From the NCBI RefSeq assembly GCF_029227915.1, contig NC_079877.1, positions 11,097,351-11,161,350 on the forward strand: a stretch of 64,000 bases of DNA. The letters are read 5' to 3'. Made by a program: the position numbers and the translations under genes. Source of the DNA: Hydractinia symbiolongicarpus. Taxonomy: Eukaryota; Cnidaria; Hydrozoa; Anthoathecata; Hydractiniidae. Each line of letters starts with the position of its first letter. Position 1 is the first letter of the stretch. Of this stretch, positions 46,519-59,775 are shown in pieces. The notes beneath the pieces were generated by a model. The model had not been told where the DNA came from. It saw only the letters and a list, made by a program, of their open reading frames with translations, and ran no database searches.

Positions 46519-49500
46519 GTAGGTAATTTGATTTCGATTGTTTGCCTAGGGTTCCTATTTACCCAGGGTAATGTTTTCTGTTGCTACAAGGTACTGATAT
46601 TCAGAAAAGAGACGCAAGAGGAGAGAAGAAATGCGCTACCTAAGCTATCAATTAGCTTTATTTTAAGGGGAGAAAAATCGATTTAATATTTTTCTGGTAG
46701 GTAATATGCAGAATGGTTGCATTCCAAATTGTTCTCGTCAGTAAATCATTTGGCATTATATTAATATCTCTCGCACTTGCAATCTCAGTTGTTTGTAGTT
46801 GTTCATTTGAGAATAAATGCAACTTTATTTGTTTAGTGAAACCAACGTTTACAACTACACTGGTCCCTGAATTAACCGTGCTTGAGTCGGAAAACACGAC
46901 ACTAACGTGTGCCGTTGATAGTCGTCCAGCAGCTAATATCACGTGGTACAAGAATGACGTCGAAATTTTATTAGATAATAGAATCGACGTCAATGTGCAA
47001 ACGACAAATAACAACGTTGTCAAGACAACGTCGAATCTCGTTTTGACGAAAGTACATCGATCAGATCGAGGTACTTACAAGTGTACAGTTAGATATGAAT
47101 TTGGGGAAGAACAGAGAACAACCTCGTTGTCTGTTTATTGTAAGTTTAATTTTATTTTCTTGTTCATTTGAGAATTTATCTAAAATGTTTAAAAAATATT
47201 GACATAAATTTATGTGTAATATAAATTAACTCGTAACAAACATTTGTTTCTTGCTTAATCTTAAAATATAAACCTCCATCTAAATATTATAATCTAAATA
47301 AATAAAACATAAGTATTGATAACCAAACCAAAAAATAAATAAACCAATAATTCTAGATGCACCAGAAAACACTAACTTTCAAATAGAATTATCAAGTTTA
47401 CAAATATCACGTGGGAATGTGCTCGCGGCGGAAAACGTTACATTGAAATGTACCTGCGATGCAAACCCTCCTCCGTATTACGCATACTATAAAGATTCAG
47501 TGCAGCTAAGAAACACCACCGACGGAGTGTTCAACATTATCCATGCCGCGAAAAGCAACGAGGGTAATTATACATGCGAACCAAGAAATTATCTAAATGC
47601 TGGACCACTAAAATCAAAGTCGCTACGCATACATGGTAAGTTTAGATAAACAACAGAAAAAAGAACAGCTTACGATTTGAATATTCTACCTAATAATATT
47701 ACTCCTTTTTACCAGTTTCACCAACTTTGATATCGAAACCCGATTCTCCAATTAATCGTGATGAGAGTGAACAACTTTCTATGTTCTGCAAAATACGCGG
47801 AGAGGCAGAACTAAACTTTGTCTGGATATATCCAAATTCTTCTGAAAACGTACGAGTAAGCAAATCAGATGAGTCAGACAGCTACGGTGTTGTGACCGTA
47901 GATGGTCAAATTGCGATCGCTTCTATACACAGATCGGATGCTGGTACTTATATCTGCTATGCAAACAACTCGTTCGGTGAAATATTAATTTCAACAGATG
48001 TTGTGGTGAGATGTAAGTTCACTGTAAGCGATGCTACTTCAACACTGCAACAAAACAAACAACACGACATTGAGACTGTTAAAACACATTGTTGACTTTA
48101 TGACGCCATATTCCATTACATCATTTCATCAGTTTCATCTGTTTATAAAAATGATTTTTTTAAACATAATATCAATAAAATTAAGAAGGCAATAAAATAA
48201 CCCACATATTAAATCGTAATTATTTTAAACTAAAAGAATTAATTCCTTTATTTTTTTAGTAACGTAATAATTAATCTGATTTTTAATCTGGACCAGATAT
48301 TTTTCGATTTTTCAGATCCTGCAACAATTACGTCATTCCCTCCAGCAGAATACGGTACTGTAGAGCATGCACGCAATGTTAAAATCATTTGCAATGTCTA
48401 CGGTAATCCTCTACCAACTGTGCGTTGGTTTATTAACGATAAATTAGTTGAAAATCCTAATTCTGAATTCACAATAACTAATACAACAAAAATAAATAAA
48501 GAAACAGAGGAGGAGTATAAATTCAGTGAACTTTCTTTAACATCTGTGGAGAAGAGTGATTTTGGACAATACACATGTGAAGCAACAAATAACGTACCTG
48601 GTCAAGGTGTATCTGTAACGAACAAGACAACAACTCTAGTTGTGTCACGTGAGTAAACAGTATCTCCTTAATATTTGTCTAATAGGTTAAGAAAGTATGG
48701 TATTATCGTTGTCATGTTCTTCTTCTTATGGCTTTTACTCTCCTTCGTTCCAATCCAATGATACAATTTTGTACTCAATGTCAACTGTTACCCTTTTGCG
48801 TAAATTTCGCGAAGAGCTATTTTCGCGAGAATTAAAAATGCAAAGATTACTTTTCGCAGTTATGGTGATATATTTCGCAAATAGTTTATTTCGCAAATCA
48901 ACAATTTAGGTTTTTTTTGCGAAGAGTTATTTTTGGCAAATCTACTATCACTTTTTCGCATAGTTTTGCATAAGGTAACTTGGATTGGCCATTGGCTTTG
49001 TCATTAAAAAGAATTGAGAAAGCACGAAGAAGAAAAAAAATAGCCTGAGTGAAAAACTTCGTGTTTTTCAAATATTTTAGCGAGGATTACTTTTCACAAC
49101 TACAGTTTTTAAGGTAAATTTGCAAGGATTAATTTTTACAAACCGACCATTCTGAGAATTCGTCAATTCTGAGAATTTGCGAGGATTTTAGCTTAAGGAT
49201 CTTAAGGATTTTAGCTTAAGGCTAACGCTTTGATAAAAATTTAGGATTTTTTTTATTTATTTAGATAAACCATACTTTCTAAAAAGCCCAGATCAGTTCT
49301 TTACTACAAACGTCAGTTCAAGTTTCATATTTAACTGTACAGTCCAATCACATGTCACACCGACAGTTGCATGGTCAACGGAAGTTACAACAGATGACAG
49401 ATTTATATTTCATCCTGTCACTAAACTTCTTGACGTCACAGGAAAAATCATTGTTCAAGCTATGCTGGAAGTTAAAAATGTACGAAAAACAGATCATGGG

Positions 49501-52500
49501 ATATATAGATGCACCGCGAATGATAAAAACTCAACAGTTACCACAAATACAACGTTACTGATTCAATGTAAAGTTGATTGATTGATTGATTCGTTCGTTC
49601 GTGCGTGCGTTCGTTTGCGCGTTCGTTTGTTCGTTCGTTTGTTAGCGCGTTTGTTCGCGCGTTTTTTTTCGCGTTTGTTCGTTCGTTCGTTTTATTTGTT
49701 TATGTGTTGTTGTTTTTACTTAAGTATTAAAGGTAAGCCTGTCTGCAAATCAAATATATTTCCAAAAAAATACTTCACCGCATTTATCAAATCACATGTC
49801 AATCTCATCCAATCAGAATACATCACCGACAACGCAAATTTACGACACAACTACGTCACGACGGAAAATAACAGTATTATAAGCTTCACATTATTTCAAT
49901 CTAATGATTTGATTTTTTTATAGATCCTCCCGAACTTGTAACTGGCCCTCCATCAGAACAAGTTCTCGCCGAATTTAGCGTTCAATATTTGGAATGTGTT
50001 GTGAATTCCTATCCACGTGCTAGTATCGAGTGGTTTTATGCTGCAGACAGAAAAACATTTAAAAACATTTCCCATCTAGCTAAGGAAGAACTTTTAGCTA
50101 CAGCATCCTACGAAATGAAAGTTCAAAGTCGAATTAATTTCAATCCAAAAATTTCAAGAAATGATGAAGGAATCTATTACTGCGTTGTAAACAATTCTTT
50201 GGGTAGCTTCACTAAGCAAACCAACGTCACTGTCCATTGTAAGTAGCAATTACATATGAGAGACTGGGGATGAAGGTGCTTCTTTAGAGTTACATATAAA
50301 TACTAATCATCAGCCCGTAGAAAATCTACGGATTCGTCCGTTGTCATCATCCTTAACAACTCGGATACCATTTTGAAAAAAATCCAATATTGTAGAGAGG
50401 CCAGACACAATAAAAAAAATTCTTGCTGCCCAATAATATATTTTTTGTTTATAAGGAAGCTTTTAAGGTCGATGTTGATTTCAAGGTGGCGATAAGAATG
50501 TGTCGTCTCAATTTTTGTAATGAATAAGTGTAAAATTAGTATTAGACCTCTGACTCCGATTTAATGCAACTGTGTTTTTAAACATGGGCGGAAGGGTTAA
50601 CCAATCGATTGATCAAAGTTTACAAAAATGTTTTACTTTTTGCAAGGAAAAAATATAAATTTCAGATTTATACAATTTGAATTAATAAATTGTAAATGAT
50701 AAATCCATTTTTAGGGCCTGCTGAATTTGATACGGGTACAATAGATGGTGGTTCAACGGTCATTAAAATATTACAATCCGCTAGCTTTAACTGCATTGCA
50801 AGAAGCAAGCCAGAACCAACTATAAAATGGATCAAAGATGATCTAAATGAAGTAAATTCAGACACAGCTTCATTTGTAATGAATACTTTGTTTGCAAACT
50901 CAACAACCATTGTCAAAGAAAGTATTTTAACATTTACCAATGCCACTGCAAGCGATACGGGCTTGTATACATGCGTTGTTGAGAACACAGTAGCCAGCGT
51001 GAAGGAGACGAGGAGAAGAAAAAAATATCTTGATGTTATGTGTAAGCTTTAGGTTTTTATTTATCAAGCATAAAAAAATGTAGCACATTGTATCTCTTTG
51101 ACCATCGTTTAAGTTTTTCAGTTTAACTATGTGTTCTTTTAAAAAAAATCTGGTAGATTAAAATAAAAACCTTTGATCAACGTTTTTGTTATGAAAAATA
51201 AAAATTTTAAAAATGTGCTTTAGATCCTCCAATAGTACTGGCTGCTTCTACGAATCAAACTATAGAAATTACAAATTCACTTACGCTTAGTTGCGCTAGC
51301 CAATCAAATCCTCCAATTAACCGCTATCTATGGAAAAAAGATGGTACCACTAAACCAAACAATCAAAGTGAATACATTATTGGATTTGTGGATGTAAGCA
51401 ATTTTTCTCCTCCTTAGAAGTTGTGAGTTAGCTATAACTCTCCATCTTCGAGTTTGTGTGTTCTTAGTGAATATTTTAAAAGAAATATATTTTTTTTAGA
51501 GAGACACAAAGGGGGTGTACACCTGCACACCTGAAAACGCTGAAGGTGTTGGTAACACAGTCACACACAGAATTGCAGTAAAAAGTACATATTAAATATT
51601 TTAGATTTTCTGATGCACAATATATTGTCTGCTTTATCTCTTAGAAACGCCTTCTACTAGTTAACTTTTTGTTTGTCAACAACTCAGTATTACTAGAATA
51701 AAACCCATTTGCCAGCCCATACCAACAAAAGGTTATCATCGTGGGGAAATTGCCCCTCCCCTCCTACCAAATTATTTTTTTAAAAAAAAGATAAAAGATA
51801 CCCCCATCCACGTCAAAGGAGTAAATGATTTTGCTTTCTATCGACCTGTTTGCTAGCATGAAGTTTTGTAGCAAACAAGAAATTTTACACTAAGCCTTCA
51901 TTTTTACTTTCGTTATTCGTTCTTAGTTACGCCAGCCTTCACATCAAAAGCTTCATGCCAGGAAGAAGATGGTACATACCACTGTTATTGCGCTGGTGTT
52001 GGCTATCCAGCACCTCAAGTCACTTGGGTTTTAAGACCAAACAACGTATCTCAAACAACTGGAAATTCTCTTAACTTGACCATTGGAACATCAACTGTAG
52101 GGATATATAGTTGCATTTTACAAAATAGTCATGGATCAGTAACTTCAGATATTACACTTCGTAAGTTCTACAAATTTAAGATAGATAATCTAGACTTAGT
52201 AAAATTAACTAAGAATGTTCCATTTAGTAATCCGTAAACTATCAACAAATAAAAAAGGGCACAAAACTTTATTCAAGGCACAATAACGTACAAACTTGGT
52301 ACCTTGTAGGGAGAATTGCTTTGACTAAAATTAATCTATGCAAAGGAAAAAATATGCAATAGTTCCGGAAGAAATAGATTGTTGTGTATTTTCTTTCTTG
52401 TTTCATTTCTTTCTCCTACAATCAGGCTCTTGTTTCCTGATAAGGTATAGTATGTAAGTCGATGAGAATCCTTTTTTTTTTGACCTAGCATACAAAATGC

Positions 52501-54560
52501 TATGGAATTCCTACATAAAGACGAATTGCTAGAAAAAACATAGAGAATAGAGAGAATTGGTACTTAACGTCACGTCGTAGAAATCATTTCCTGACTCGCC
52601 TTATAGCTGCTCATTCATAAAAAAAAATGGCTGCTATAAATTTTTAAACTTCTTGAAGACTGCAAACGTTTTCAATACCACTTGCAAGGCTTTTTTTTTC
52701 TCTTAGACATTAAACCATAAAAGAAAAAGATGTTCTTGTCATTTGACTTTCCTTAATTTGATATTTCATATCTGCCATATTGAAATGAAATAAAACCAAT
52801 GTAAAGGTATATGTCTAAGGTTTAGTTCGTGCAAACTGATACGTTTGGTTTCATAAAACATAGTAGTGAAACCTGAAGACATTACTAAGAGCAATTAATA
52901 ATCACTTCCGCAAAACCAGTTCTTTCCTTCTTCTTCGATGGAGTGAGTGACCGGTCTAAATTAAAAGAGGGCAAAGAATTGATAAGTGGACGCTGTATGA
53001 AGAATTGGCCGAATAATTTCTCTCAGCTGATTTAAATTAAACTTTGAAACGAGTCATCAGTCACGTGACTTTCTGTCTAGTTCCTCCTTACACTGATTGG
53101 ACAGCGTGGAGCAACTGCAACGTAACATGTGGTGGAGGATCCAGAACTCGTGACAGAAGGTGCAATTATAATGTGTGTAACAATGAAACTCGTTCGATTG
53201 AATCATGCAATGCTGGCGCATGCCCAATAGGTAAGGAAATTTGAAAAGTTACCTGAACTTAAAAATACTTTTATAATAAATTATTAGCCGAATTATCGAC
53301 AGAATAAGTTTATTTTAAGTTGACGTAAAACTTTTGCTAATCCATTTTTACCTTTTTAGCTGGGCAGATATCATCAGATTCGTGGCACAAAGGTAAGCTT
53401 TCTTAACCAATTGTGCAAATGCAATAAACCTTTTCAAGTTGCAATATTTTTTTTAAATTTGCCTTTCTTGTTGCTTTAGATTGGTACATTGCATTGTGGT
53501 TAATGATTCCTGTGTTTGTTGTGTTATGTGTGGTATGTGTTCTGTGGATGGCGCGAAAAAATAGGTAATTGTGTTAAAGCAACCTCGTTCTCCACTTCTG
53601 TTGTCTCTTTTCACATCTGGACGGCGAGACGAACATGTTCGTATCGCCGTCCCGATGTCCTGGAGACGAGGTTGATGTTAAGGACTACACTAATGTTGTT
53701 CTTTCTGTTTGTTATAATGTTTTAGCTAGTCAAATATAATTAGGGCTAGGTCAAATCAGTTTATTTTGTAAACATTTTTTAACTCTTGGTTAGACATTAG
53801 AACGTTCAACGCACTTATCGGGAATTTGCTGTTACCACGAAGCTACCTTTATGGCGCTAATAAAAATTTCTGATATTTTACTTTAGGAAAGGTTCTAAGC
53901 CTGTCTTCGTTCCCATCAATCGTGACGTTTCCCAGCCTCCATCTATTCGCAGCATCCCTACACAGCGAGACATCTACCTGCCAGAGCCTACCGAGTTGTC
54001 TGCGGTCAACAACGGAAGCATCAAGGAGGAGAGACCGCCGAAGAAACAAGAGACAGACACAATTGAGGTATTTATCAAGATGGCGACCAATCTGTATTAA
54101 TTAAGTTAACATAGCAAACTCGCCTCCAGGGTTTCACCACACCTTTAATATGCTGAAAGCATGGGACGTAGCCTTTACGTTAGCATGTGTGTAAAAGAAC
54201 CCTGGGGACGAGGTTGATCAGATTGTAACTAATTTTGATGTGTTTTTACACACACAGGTGGAGATGTATTTCGGGGAAGAAGAGGTAGCTCGCCCCTCAT
54301 CATCGTCCCAACAACCTCCTTCAACCGAATATGCGCAACCAGGTCCTTCTACAGCAAAGAGTAACGCCTATACAGAATTTGATGACGATGATGAATCATT
54401 CAGAGACACAGACTTTAATTATTTAGACAATTCAAACGGATTTCTTAAGTTGTATGACCGAGCCGGACCTCCGAAATCAGTGAGAGATACAATTTCGCCT
54501 AACACACGTGGTCATGATAATAAAGCTTTCTCATCAGAAGAAACTAATGGTTATGTGTGA
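43598..54560 (+). CDS. Ig/TSP1 type I membrane receptor 2, long tyrosine-rich tail, 18 exons
   Basis: Exons: 43598-43652, 45882-46079, 46372-46518, 46837-47139, 47357-47635, 47716-48012, 48316-48648, 49265-49567, 49924-50238, 50715-51041, 51224-51393, 51500-51584, 51927-52160, 53081-53230, 53360-53392, 53480-53564, 53887-54067, 54258-54560. Phases agree and give 1265 codons plus stop. Order: signal peptide, V-like Ig (two exons), seven single-exon Ig, one split Ig (170+85 nt), membrane-proximal Ig, TSP1, linker, helix, cytoplasmic tail of about 160 residues on two exons. It shares exon phases, split positions and domain order with receptor 1 but has two fewer Ig. Exon 1 is the least certain; another candidate lies at 40846. 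Probable signalling-competent adhesion or recognition receptor. Confidence 0.85.
45265..45393 (-). mobile_element. Miniature Helitron in receptor 2 intron 1
   Basis: 129 bp on the minus strand: TCTATATTATGATACCCG start, hairpin, then AACGACTAG end, flanked by A and T. The same family as 33938-34083 in receptor 1, in the opposite orientation. Confidence 0.75.
46837..51041 (+). CDS. Receptor 2: seven single-exon I-set-like Ig domains (exons 4-10)
   Basis: All exons are phase 1-1. Landmarks: ITWYKNDV with RGTYKC; KCTCDANPPP with EGNYTC (279 nt, short, no Trp, like receptor 1's second such domain); FVWIYPNS with AGTYIC; VRWFINDK with FGQYTC; VAWSTEV with HGIYRC; IEWFYAAD with EGIYYC; IKWIKDD with TGLYTC. 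Starts such as VSPT, YPAT and HKPY parallel VAPV, YPPT and YKPE in receptor 1, which allows domain-by-domain matching. Confidence 0.85.
48790..49200. repeat. TTTCGC-rich degenerate repeat in intron 7
   Basis: Many scattered TTCGC(A/G)A motifs resemble the stretch near 22368-22490. Probably debris of a dispersed element; the family was not recognised. Confidence 0.35.
49570..49695. repeat. TTGA / TTCG tetranucleotide tract
   Basis: GATTGATTGATTCGTTCGTT and its variants lie directly after the donor of exon 49265-49567. It yields a spurious Arg/Val/Phe-rich ORF. Confidence 0.85.
50303..50390 (-). mobile_element. Helitron-type 3' end fragment
   Basis: A hairpin GCCCGTAGAAAATCTACGG, then TTCGTCCG and ATACCATTTTG, in the same order as the reverse-oriented small Helitron at 45265. 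The CTAG is degraded. Confidence 0.45.
51224..52160 (+). CDS. Receptor 2: split Ig and membrane-proximal Ig (exons 11-13)
   Basis: 51224-51393 (170 nt) plus 51500-51584 (85 nt) form one Ig (RYLWKKDG, then KGVYTCTPENAEG), matching receptor 1 exactly in length and phase. 51927-52160 encodes the last Ig, with KASC, then HCYCAG and IYSCILQN: an extra Cys pair in the same places as in receptor 1. Confidence 0.85.
53081..54560 (+). CDS. Receptor 2: TSP1, transmembrane helix and cytoplasmic tail (exons 14-18)
   Basis: TSP1 53081-53230: DWTAWSNCNVTCGGGSRTR with six Cys. Linker 53360-53392. Helix exon 53480-53564: WLMIPVFVVLCVVCVLWMA, then basic residues, ending in phase 2 as in receptor 1. Tail exons 53887-54067 and 54258-54560 have at least seven tyrosines, including IYLPEP, MYFGEEEV, EYAQPG, AYTEFDD (a YxxPhi-type motif), NYLDN and LYDRAG, an acidic FDDDDES run and a C-terminal NGYV. 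No classical ITIM was found. Confidence 0.85.
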
Positions 54561-57500
54561 TATACTGTTGTTGTTTTTCTAGCTCAGTTATATTAATTAA
54601 CAACACAAGTGTTTCATAAAAACAACGACCTGACGAAAGTCTTTGTGAATAGATTCAATGAGGAATTAATGAATTAATATGAATATAGGAAACTCAAGTA
54701 GAATAATTAAATATTAATATTATATTCTTTTAACCAAGTTTATATACTTATGTAACATACGCGAAGCACATGCGCGTGTTGCGAACTTTGAACTTGTGCA
54801 CGTGAAGTTTTTGTCGATTAAGGTTAACATTATGATTAACATGGGAAGACCCCTTACAAAAGTTGGGTGTTAGCTGTATGTATTTTTTCTATCTTTGAAA
54901 ACACAATGTAGCGCTTTAGTGTGTGTCTCATAGCAGACTCGTTCCCAGATTGTCTTAAAGTTGGAGAGACTTGTTTCTAAACATTTAGGTAATGGAATAT
55001 ATGCTGTGTTTTGTATTATTTTTAATTTTTGTTTTGAGGTTTTGATACACGAAGAAATTGCACGCATCAAATAACTTGTCTTCATTTTCATCACAGGTTG
55101 TCTAGTTATGACTGTCGTACATGTTTCAAACACTGTTCCGCCATCTTTGTCATCCTGACATATCTTTGGTATTATATATAACACGATGTTTTACGCAAAC
55201 TTTTTTTTCGGTTAAGTCTTAACCATATAAACTGCAGTGTTTTTTAAGCTTAACTTTCGTGAGAATACATCTTATAAAAGATTCAAAAGTTGTCTATGGA
55301 TCTATTTTTTAAAATTTAAAACCTGATTTGTTTATGAGATATACCTCTTGAAAGTTTGGCTAATTAGTTCACGTGTGTGTATGTATGAGTGTGGTATAAT
55401 CTTTTCTTGGTTATATATAAAAAAAAACTAGACCTTTCATAAGGCAGATATTTTTCTGCTCCCATATAAATATTTTGGCTAAAACAGATCTTCATAAAGC
55501 AGGAATTATCTGTTAGACTATGTAAAAGATTGTAGAGGGCCTTTTCGAGCAAACATCCCTAAAGCAATCAAGTCAAGCTCCTTATGTGGAACGGTCACGA
55601 AGAAAAAATCTGAAAGTATACAGAAACTTAGCAAGAAAGCAAGACGCATTGTTCATGACGAAGATCTACTGATCGATGCAGCTACTGGGAAGGTACTTGG
55701 CTGTACATCACAAACATGCTAATTATGTAGCCTATACGACCAGCAAAACCTATAGCCTACCCACAGTAATATTTCTAGGCCTGTTATTGGCGCGACAATT
55801 CCACATTCACACCTAGCATGGTGTGGTCGCTCCGCTTGAACCATACATCTTGCACTTTTTTGCGAGTTCCGTCTCCCTGCAGAGGTACTGCGCTATTACT
55901 TCGATCTTTTTCACTTGGCGACAATGTAGTGTATAGCTTCATACTTCCCGTCTTTATTTTATAAAGAGATGCACAGTGACTTCTATAAAAGATGCATTAT
56001 TGTCATAGTGACGTTTATCAGTCAGCATAAATTCAAGCCTTTCTGTCGAACCCTTTAAAGGGGAGTAGACAGGAGTGTCAAAATTCCAGCATACTGTAAT
56101 AAACTATTCTCCCCCTTCCCCATGTAGTTGTAAGTAATTACTCTTAGTATAAAATATTTGTCCGGCCATTGCTTTAAAGATGGCGGAGTGCACTGTGAGG
56201 TTTGACAGTAAACAAAGCTATCAGAGGGATCTAGGCTAGTGAAAATGTATACATTATAGCCATATATTTGTTCACAGCATAGAGATATTATTAAAAGTTT
56301 ATTATATCTCTATGTTCACAGTTAGCTTAGTGACAATGTACTACATTACATATCATATTTGTTGACAGTCAGCTAAAGTCCTTTTGATTTATTGATTTAT
56401 ATATTCTATTCGTTATAAAAACAAAATTCTCTCAGAACATATTATATTTGACTGAAATACGAAGCTTGTCGTATCATATTACTACATCATCAGGTAAAAT
56501 GATTACAAAAACTGTATTACGGTTATAACACTAAAAATGACAAACATGTCTCAAAAGACTTAAAACTATTATTGATGCATGTTGATTAGTTAAGATAAAG
56601 AAAGAAGTTGATGTTGCTGAAAGGACAGTACTAGACTGGCTTAGGGGTGACGTAGAAGGGCGCTATGTTAAAGTATTTTTATGTCACAATACGTAACATT
56701 TCCTTTCGTTTGTAGAGTTCCTCATAGCTTTTCAGTAAACAACCAGACAAACCAGTTTTCGTTACAATTTGTATTTCGCTATGTATTAAAGGATCGTAAC
56801 TAAAGATTTGTGTGCTATATTTTTTTGTTTTATCTGGACAATGTTGTATTAACATAAGTTTAAATTTTGTGAAAATTATAACGTTTATTCTTTTTATTTT
56901 ATTTTTTCACATGCGTTCTCACAAAAGCAAAACTCCATTCGGTTTTCCGTTTCTTCTGCATATTCTATTGAAATAATTTTTCACGCGCAGAGGAATATTC
57001 TTGCATAAAAAACTGTGTATTTTTGAAAAAAAGCTTTTGTCCGAATTGATAGAAATGTTTAATAAAATTTAATAGCATGCAGAAAGTTAAACGACCTCGT
57101 ACACAGGGCTGTCCTTAAAATTTTAATTAACACGTCAGAGGTTGGGCTTATTCTTAGCTAGTTTTTCTCCCTCTTTTGACACTATGTTCTAATAAGTTTT
57201 ATGAACAGTTTGGTTGGAATTTTATCCCTGGCTCCTTAAATACACAATCTACGAAGATGCAAGTGACGCAACTAGAAACGCAGCTTATTATTGATTTAAT
57301 AATATCTGAATCAGTATTAGATCGACATATTCTTGGCAGGAACGCGTATACTAAAATGTTTTTCGCTATGTGTGATTTTAAACCGACCGCGGTTTCTTGT
57401 TTAGAAATTTACTCAATCCAACGCCTCTTCAACGTGGTAAGGTGAGCTTATCATTATTAGTGGTGGAAAGCATCTGGCTGCTAATATAAGCAAAATATTA

Positions 57501-57800
57501 ATAGAATTGTCAACATTTATGTTCATTTCATAAAAATTATATTTCGATAGAGTAAAAAAAAAAATGGGAATAATTTTCTCGGCAAATTCTGGTTTTTAAA
57601 TAAAAATATATTTTTGCAGTATAGAATTAAAAGAAAAGTATAGATTGTATTCCTTCCCACGGTGCAAAATTAAAATATAGCTTACCTTTCCTGCAGGTGA
57701 GCCAATCAAAGTGCGAGAAAATGATAACTTTTTGCAGCTACACATATTTTATAACAATTTTATTTATCACCTTTTTTTTCAGTATTAAAAAACAAAGGTT
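54561..57800. other. Intergenic, two unassigned exon-like stretches
   Basis: No recognised gene. At 55500-55722 an open plus-strand stretch encodes a basic segment (TKKKSESIQKLSKKARRIVH) with possible AG and GT borders. At about 57152-57439 a stretch containing YEQFGWNFIPGSL is bounded by TTCTTAG and GTAAGG. Neither matches a family I know. The rest is AT-rich. Confidence 0.35.
56271..56321. repeat. Mini-foldback with flanking direct repeats
   Basis: CATAGAGATAT and ATATCTCTATG form an 11-bp stem around 15 nt, and the whole is flanked by TTCACAG on both sides, like a 7-bp target duplication. Confidence 0.5.
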
Positions 57801-59763
57801 ATGTTTCGTCAAGCACAGCAAAATCGAGTTAAATTACAGACAGTGTTTAAGAGACTTGCATCTTTTGTGCCGGTAGAGTTTAACACAAGTCTTAAACAAT
57901 ATGGTTCACGTATTAGAGGACGGAAGTTTCTGGTTGGCTCTTCTCATAAAGAGATGCCAGAATTCTTAAGCTACACACACAACCCAAACCTAAAAGCTGT
58001 TCGCTTTGAAGGTGACAAAAGTAAAGTTGCAACCGCAGTACGAGAATACATAGACGCTAATCTGCAAAGCAGCAGCGCGATATTATTTAAAGGCCTACCA
58101 ATCGAGAGCGAGCACGATTTCAACCGCATAATTACAGCTACAGATTATAAAATGTTGCCATATGTAGGGGGCGTTGCAAGCCGAGATAGCCTGGTTGAAA
58201 ATGTATACGAAGCAAGTAATGAACCCAAAGAGATGAGTATTGACTTACATAATGAGATGTCGTGCTTAAAAAGATTTCCACAAAAGGTACAGGCTTTTTT
58301 AATTCCTGTGTAGTATTGTGTAGCTGTCAACTTCGTTCCCAGAGGTGCTGAAACAACAATTCGTTATCCTGATATTCTAAGAAAGAGAAACGAGGTTGGC
58401 TGTGCATTGTTGTTCTTTTTTGGGTACTTTTGTAGTTCTTTATTTGTTGTTGTTTATATTTTCTTCCATACGTAAAAGATGTACAAATAATTGTACGAAC
58501 TGGTAATCCAATGCTGTGCAATTACATTCAAAAAAGAATATAAACATTTCACGCATTTGCTTTGATAATGTTTTGGAAAGCGAAAAAAACAATTCAATTC
58601 TTTTGAAATTGATTCCTGCTACCAAGTCTTTTAAATAAAGGAATTTGATTTTAAAGCCACTCAAAAGAGGCTTGGTCTTTTTGTTTTCCCTCGTCTCATT
58701 TTGGCGTATAAGCTACCTATCACGAATTCTTTAGATAATGTTCTGCTGTATTACCCCTCCAACGATCGATGGAGAAACTCCAATTTGTTTCAACAGGGAA
58801 TTCTTGCCAGAGCTTGATCCAAGATTTGTCAAAAAGGCGGATGAAAAAAAAATTCGATATATCAGAAATTATGCTCGTGAGCATTCGGATTATATGTCAT
58901 GGCAGTCTATTTTCAAGACCAACTCAAAAGAGGTAACTCATCTTATCGGCTCACAAACCTTTTGGCTGAAAAGGTCAAATAATTTGTCGGTTTCGTCGTC
59001 GCCATTAATTCATCTAACTACTTAACTTTCTTAAGATTAAGTCCCTGATCGTCGACAAAATTTCGGGCTAACCAAATTAAATTCTATGAATCCTGTCACT
59101 GAGAAGAGTTGGTTGAGAAGTAAAAGATTTGTTCTTATACACAGTGTACAGATTATAGGCTGAACATGACTGGTATATTCCATCAGTTATCTTTGACACA
59201 GAAAACGTTATTTTGTTTCACTGTAATCGTTCTGTGTAATTTGTACACCACTTGAGTATCTGACTTACATTCTTTCAGAATGCTTACAACTTTGGTTCTT
59301 TTCAATTTTCAAGACGATTAATGATTACTGATCCTCCTGTATTATTTTTTAGCGTGCAGAAGAAGTCCTAAAGTCTTCAAATAGCGAATGGAAATGGCAT
59401 TCAGATGGTACCTTGACGAGTTGGCATATCTGTGATGCCTTTATAACACATCCAGAAACGAAAGAAAAAATCTGGTTTAATCAAATAGCAGCAATGCACA
59501 ATTCGTTCTATTTTAATCATCCAGACTTTTATGATCAACCTGAATTAAAAGCAGAAGAGATACCTCACCATGTGAGTTATGGTGATGGTGAAGAAGTAGA
59601 GTTGGAGTATATACAGCAGCATCGAATTGCACAATGGAAATTAGCTGTTGGAATTCAATGGGAAAAGGGAGATTTGTTAGTTTTGGATAACTTATTAGCA
59701 CAGCATGGGCGAATGAGTTATGAAGGGGCGAGAAAGCTCGCGGTTAGTTTAATAATTGATTAA
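57801..59763 (+). CDS. TauD/TfdA-type Fe(II)/2-oxoglutarate dioxygenase, 3 exons
   Basis: Exons 57801-58286, 58735-58932 and 59353-59763 are all joined in phase 0; 364 aa. Family landmarks: SSAILFKGLPIESEHDF, YVGGVASRDSLV, IDLHNEMS (iron ligands His150 and Glu152), PPTIDGETPICF, WFNQ, YGDGEEVELE, WEKGDLLVLDNLLAQHGR (distal His346) and GARKLAVSL (Arg355, 2-oxoglutarate binding). Such enzymes hydroxylate small molecules using Fe(II), O2 and 2-oxoglutarate; the substrate here is unknown. The first 25 residues are basic with no acidic residue, compatible with a mitochondrial presequence. A 3' splice site (TTTTTTTTCAG, 57781-57782) lies 18 nt before the ATG. Closest in general form to clavaminate-synthase-like proteins. 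Confidence 0.88.
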
Positions 59764-59775
59764 TTTTTTGTAACA

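Noticed and set aside
49582-49923. Arg/Phe-rich 113-codon ORF
   Set aside because: Arises from a TTCG tetranucleotide tract in an intron.
54550-54560. C-terminal PDZ ligand of receptor 2 (NGYV)
   Set aside because: The -2 residue is Gly, which fits neither class I nor class II ligands.
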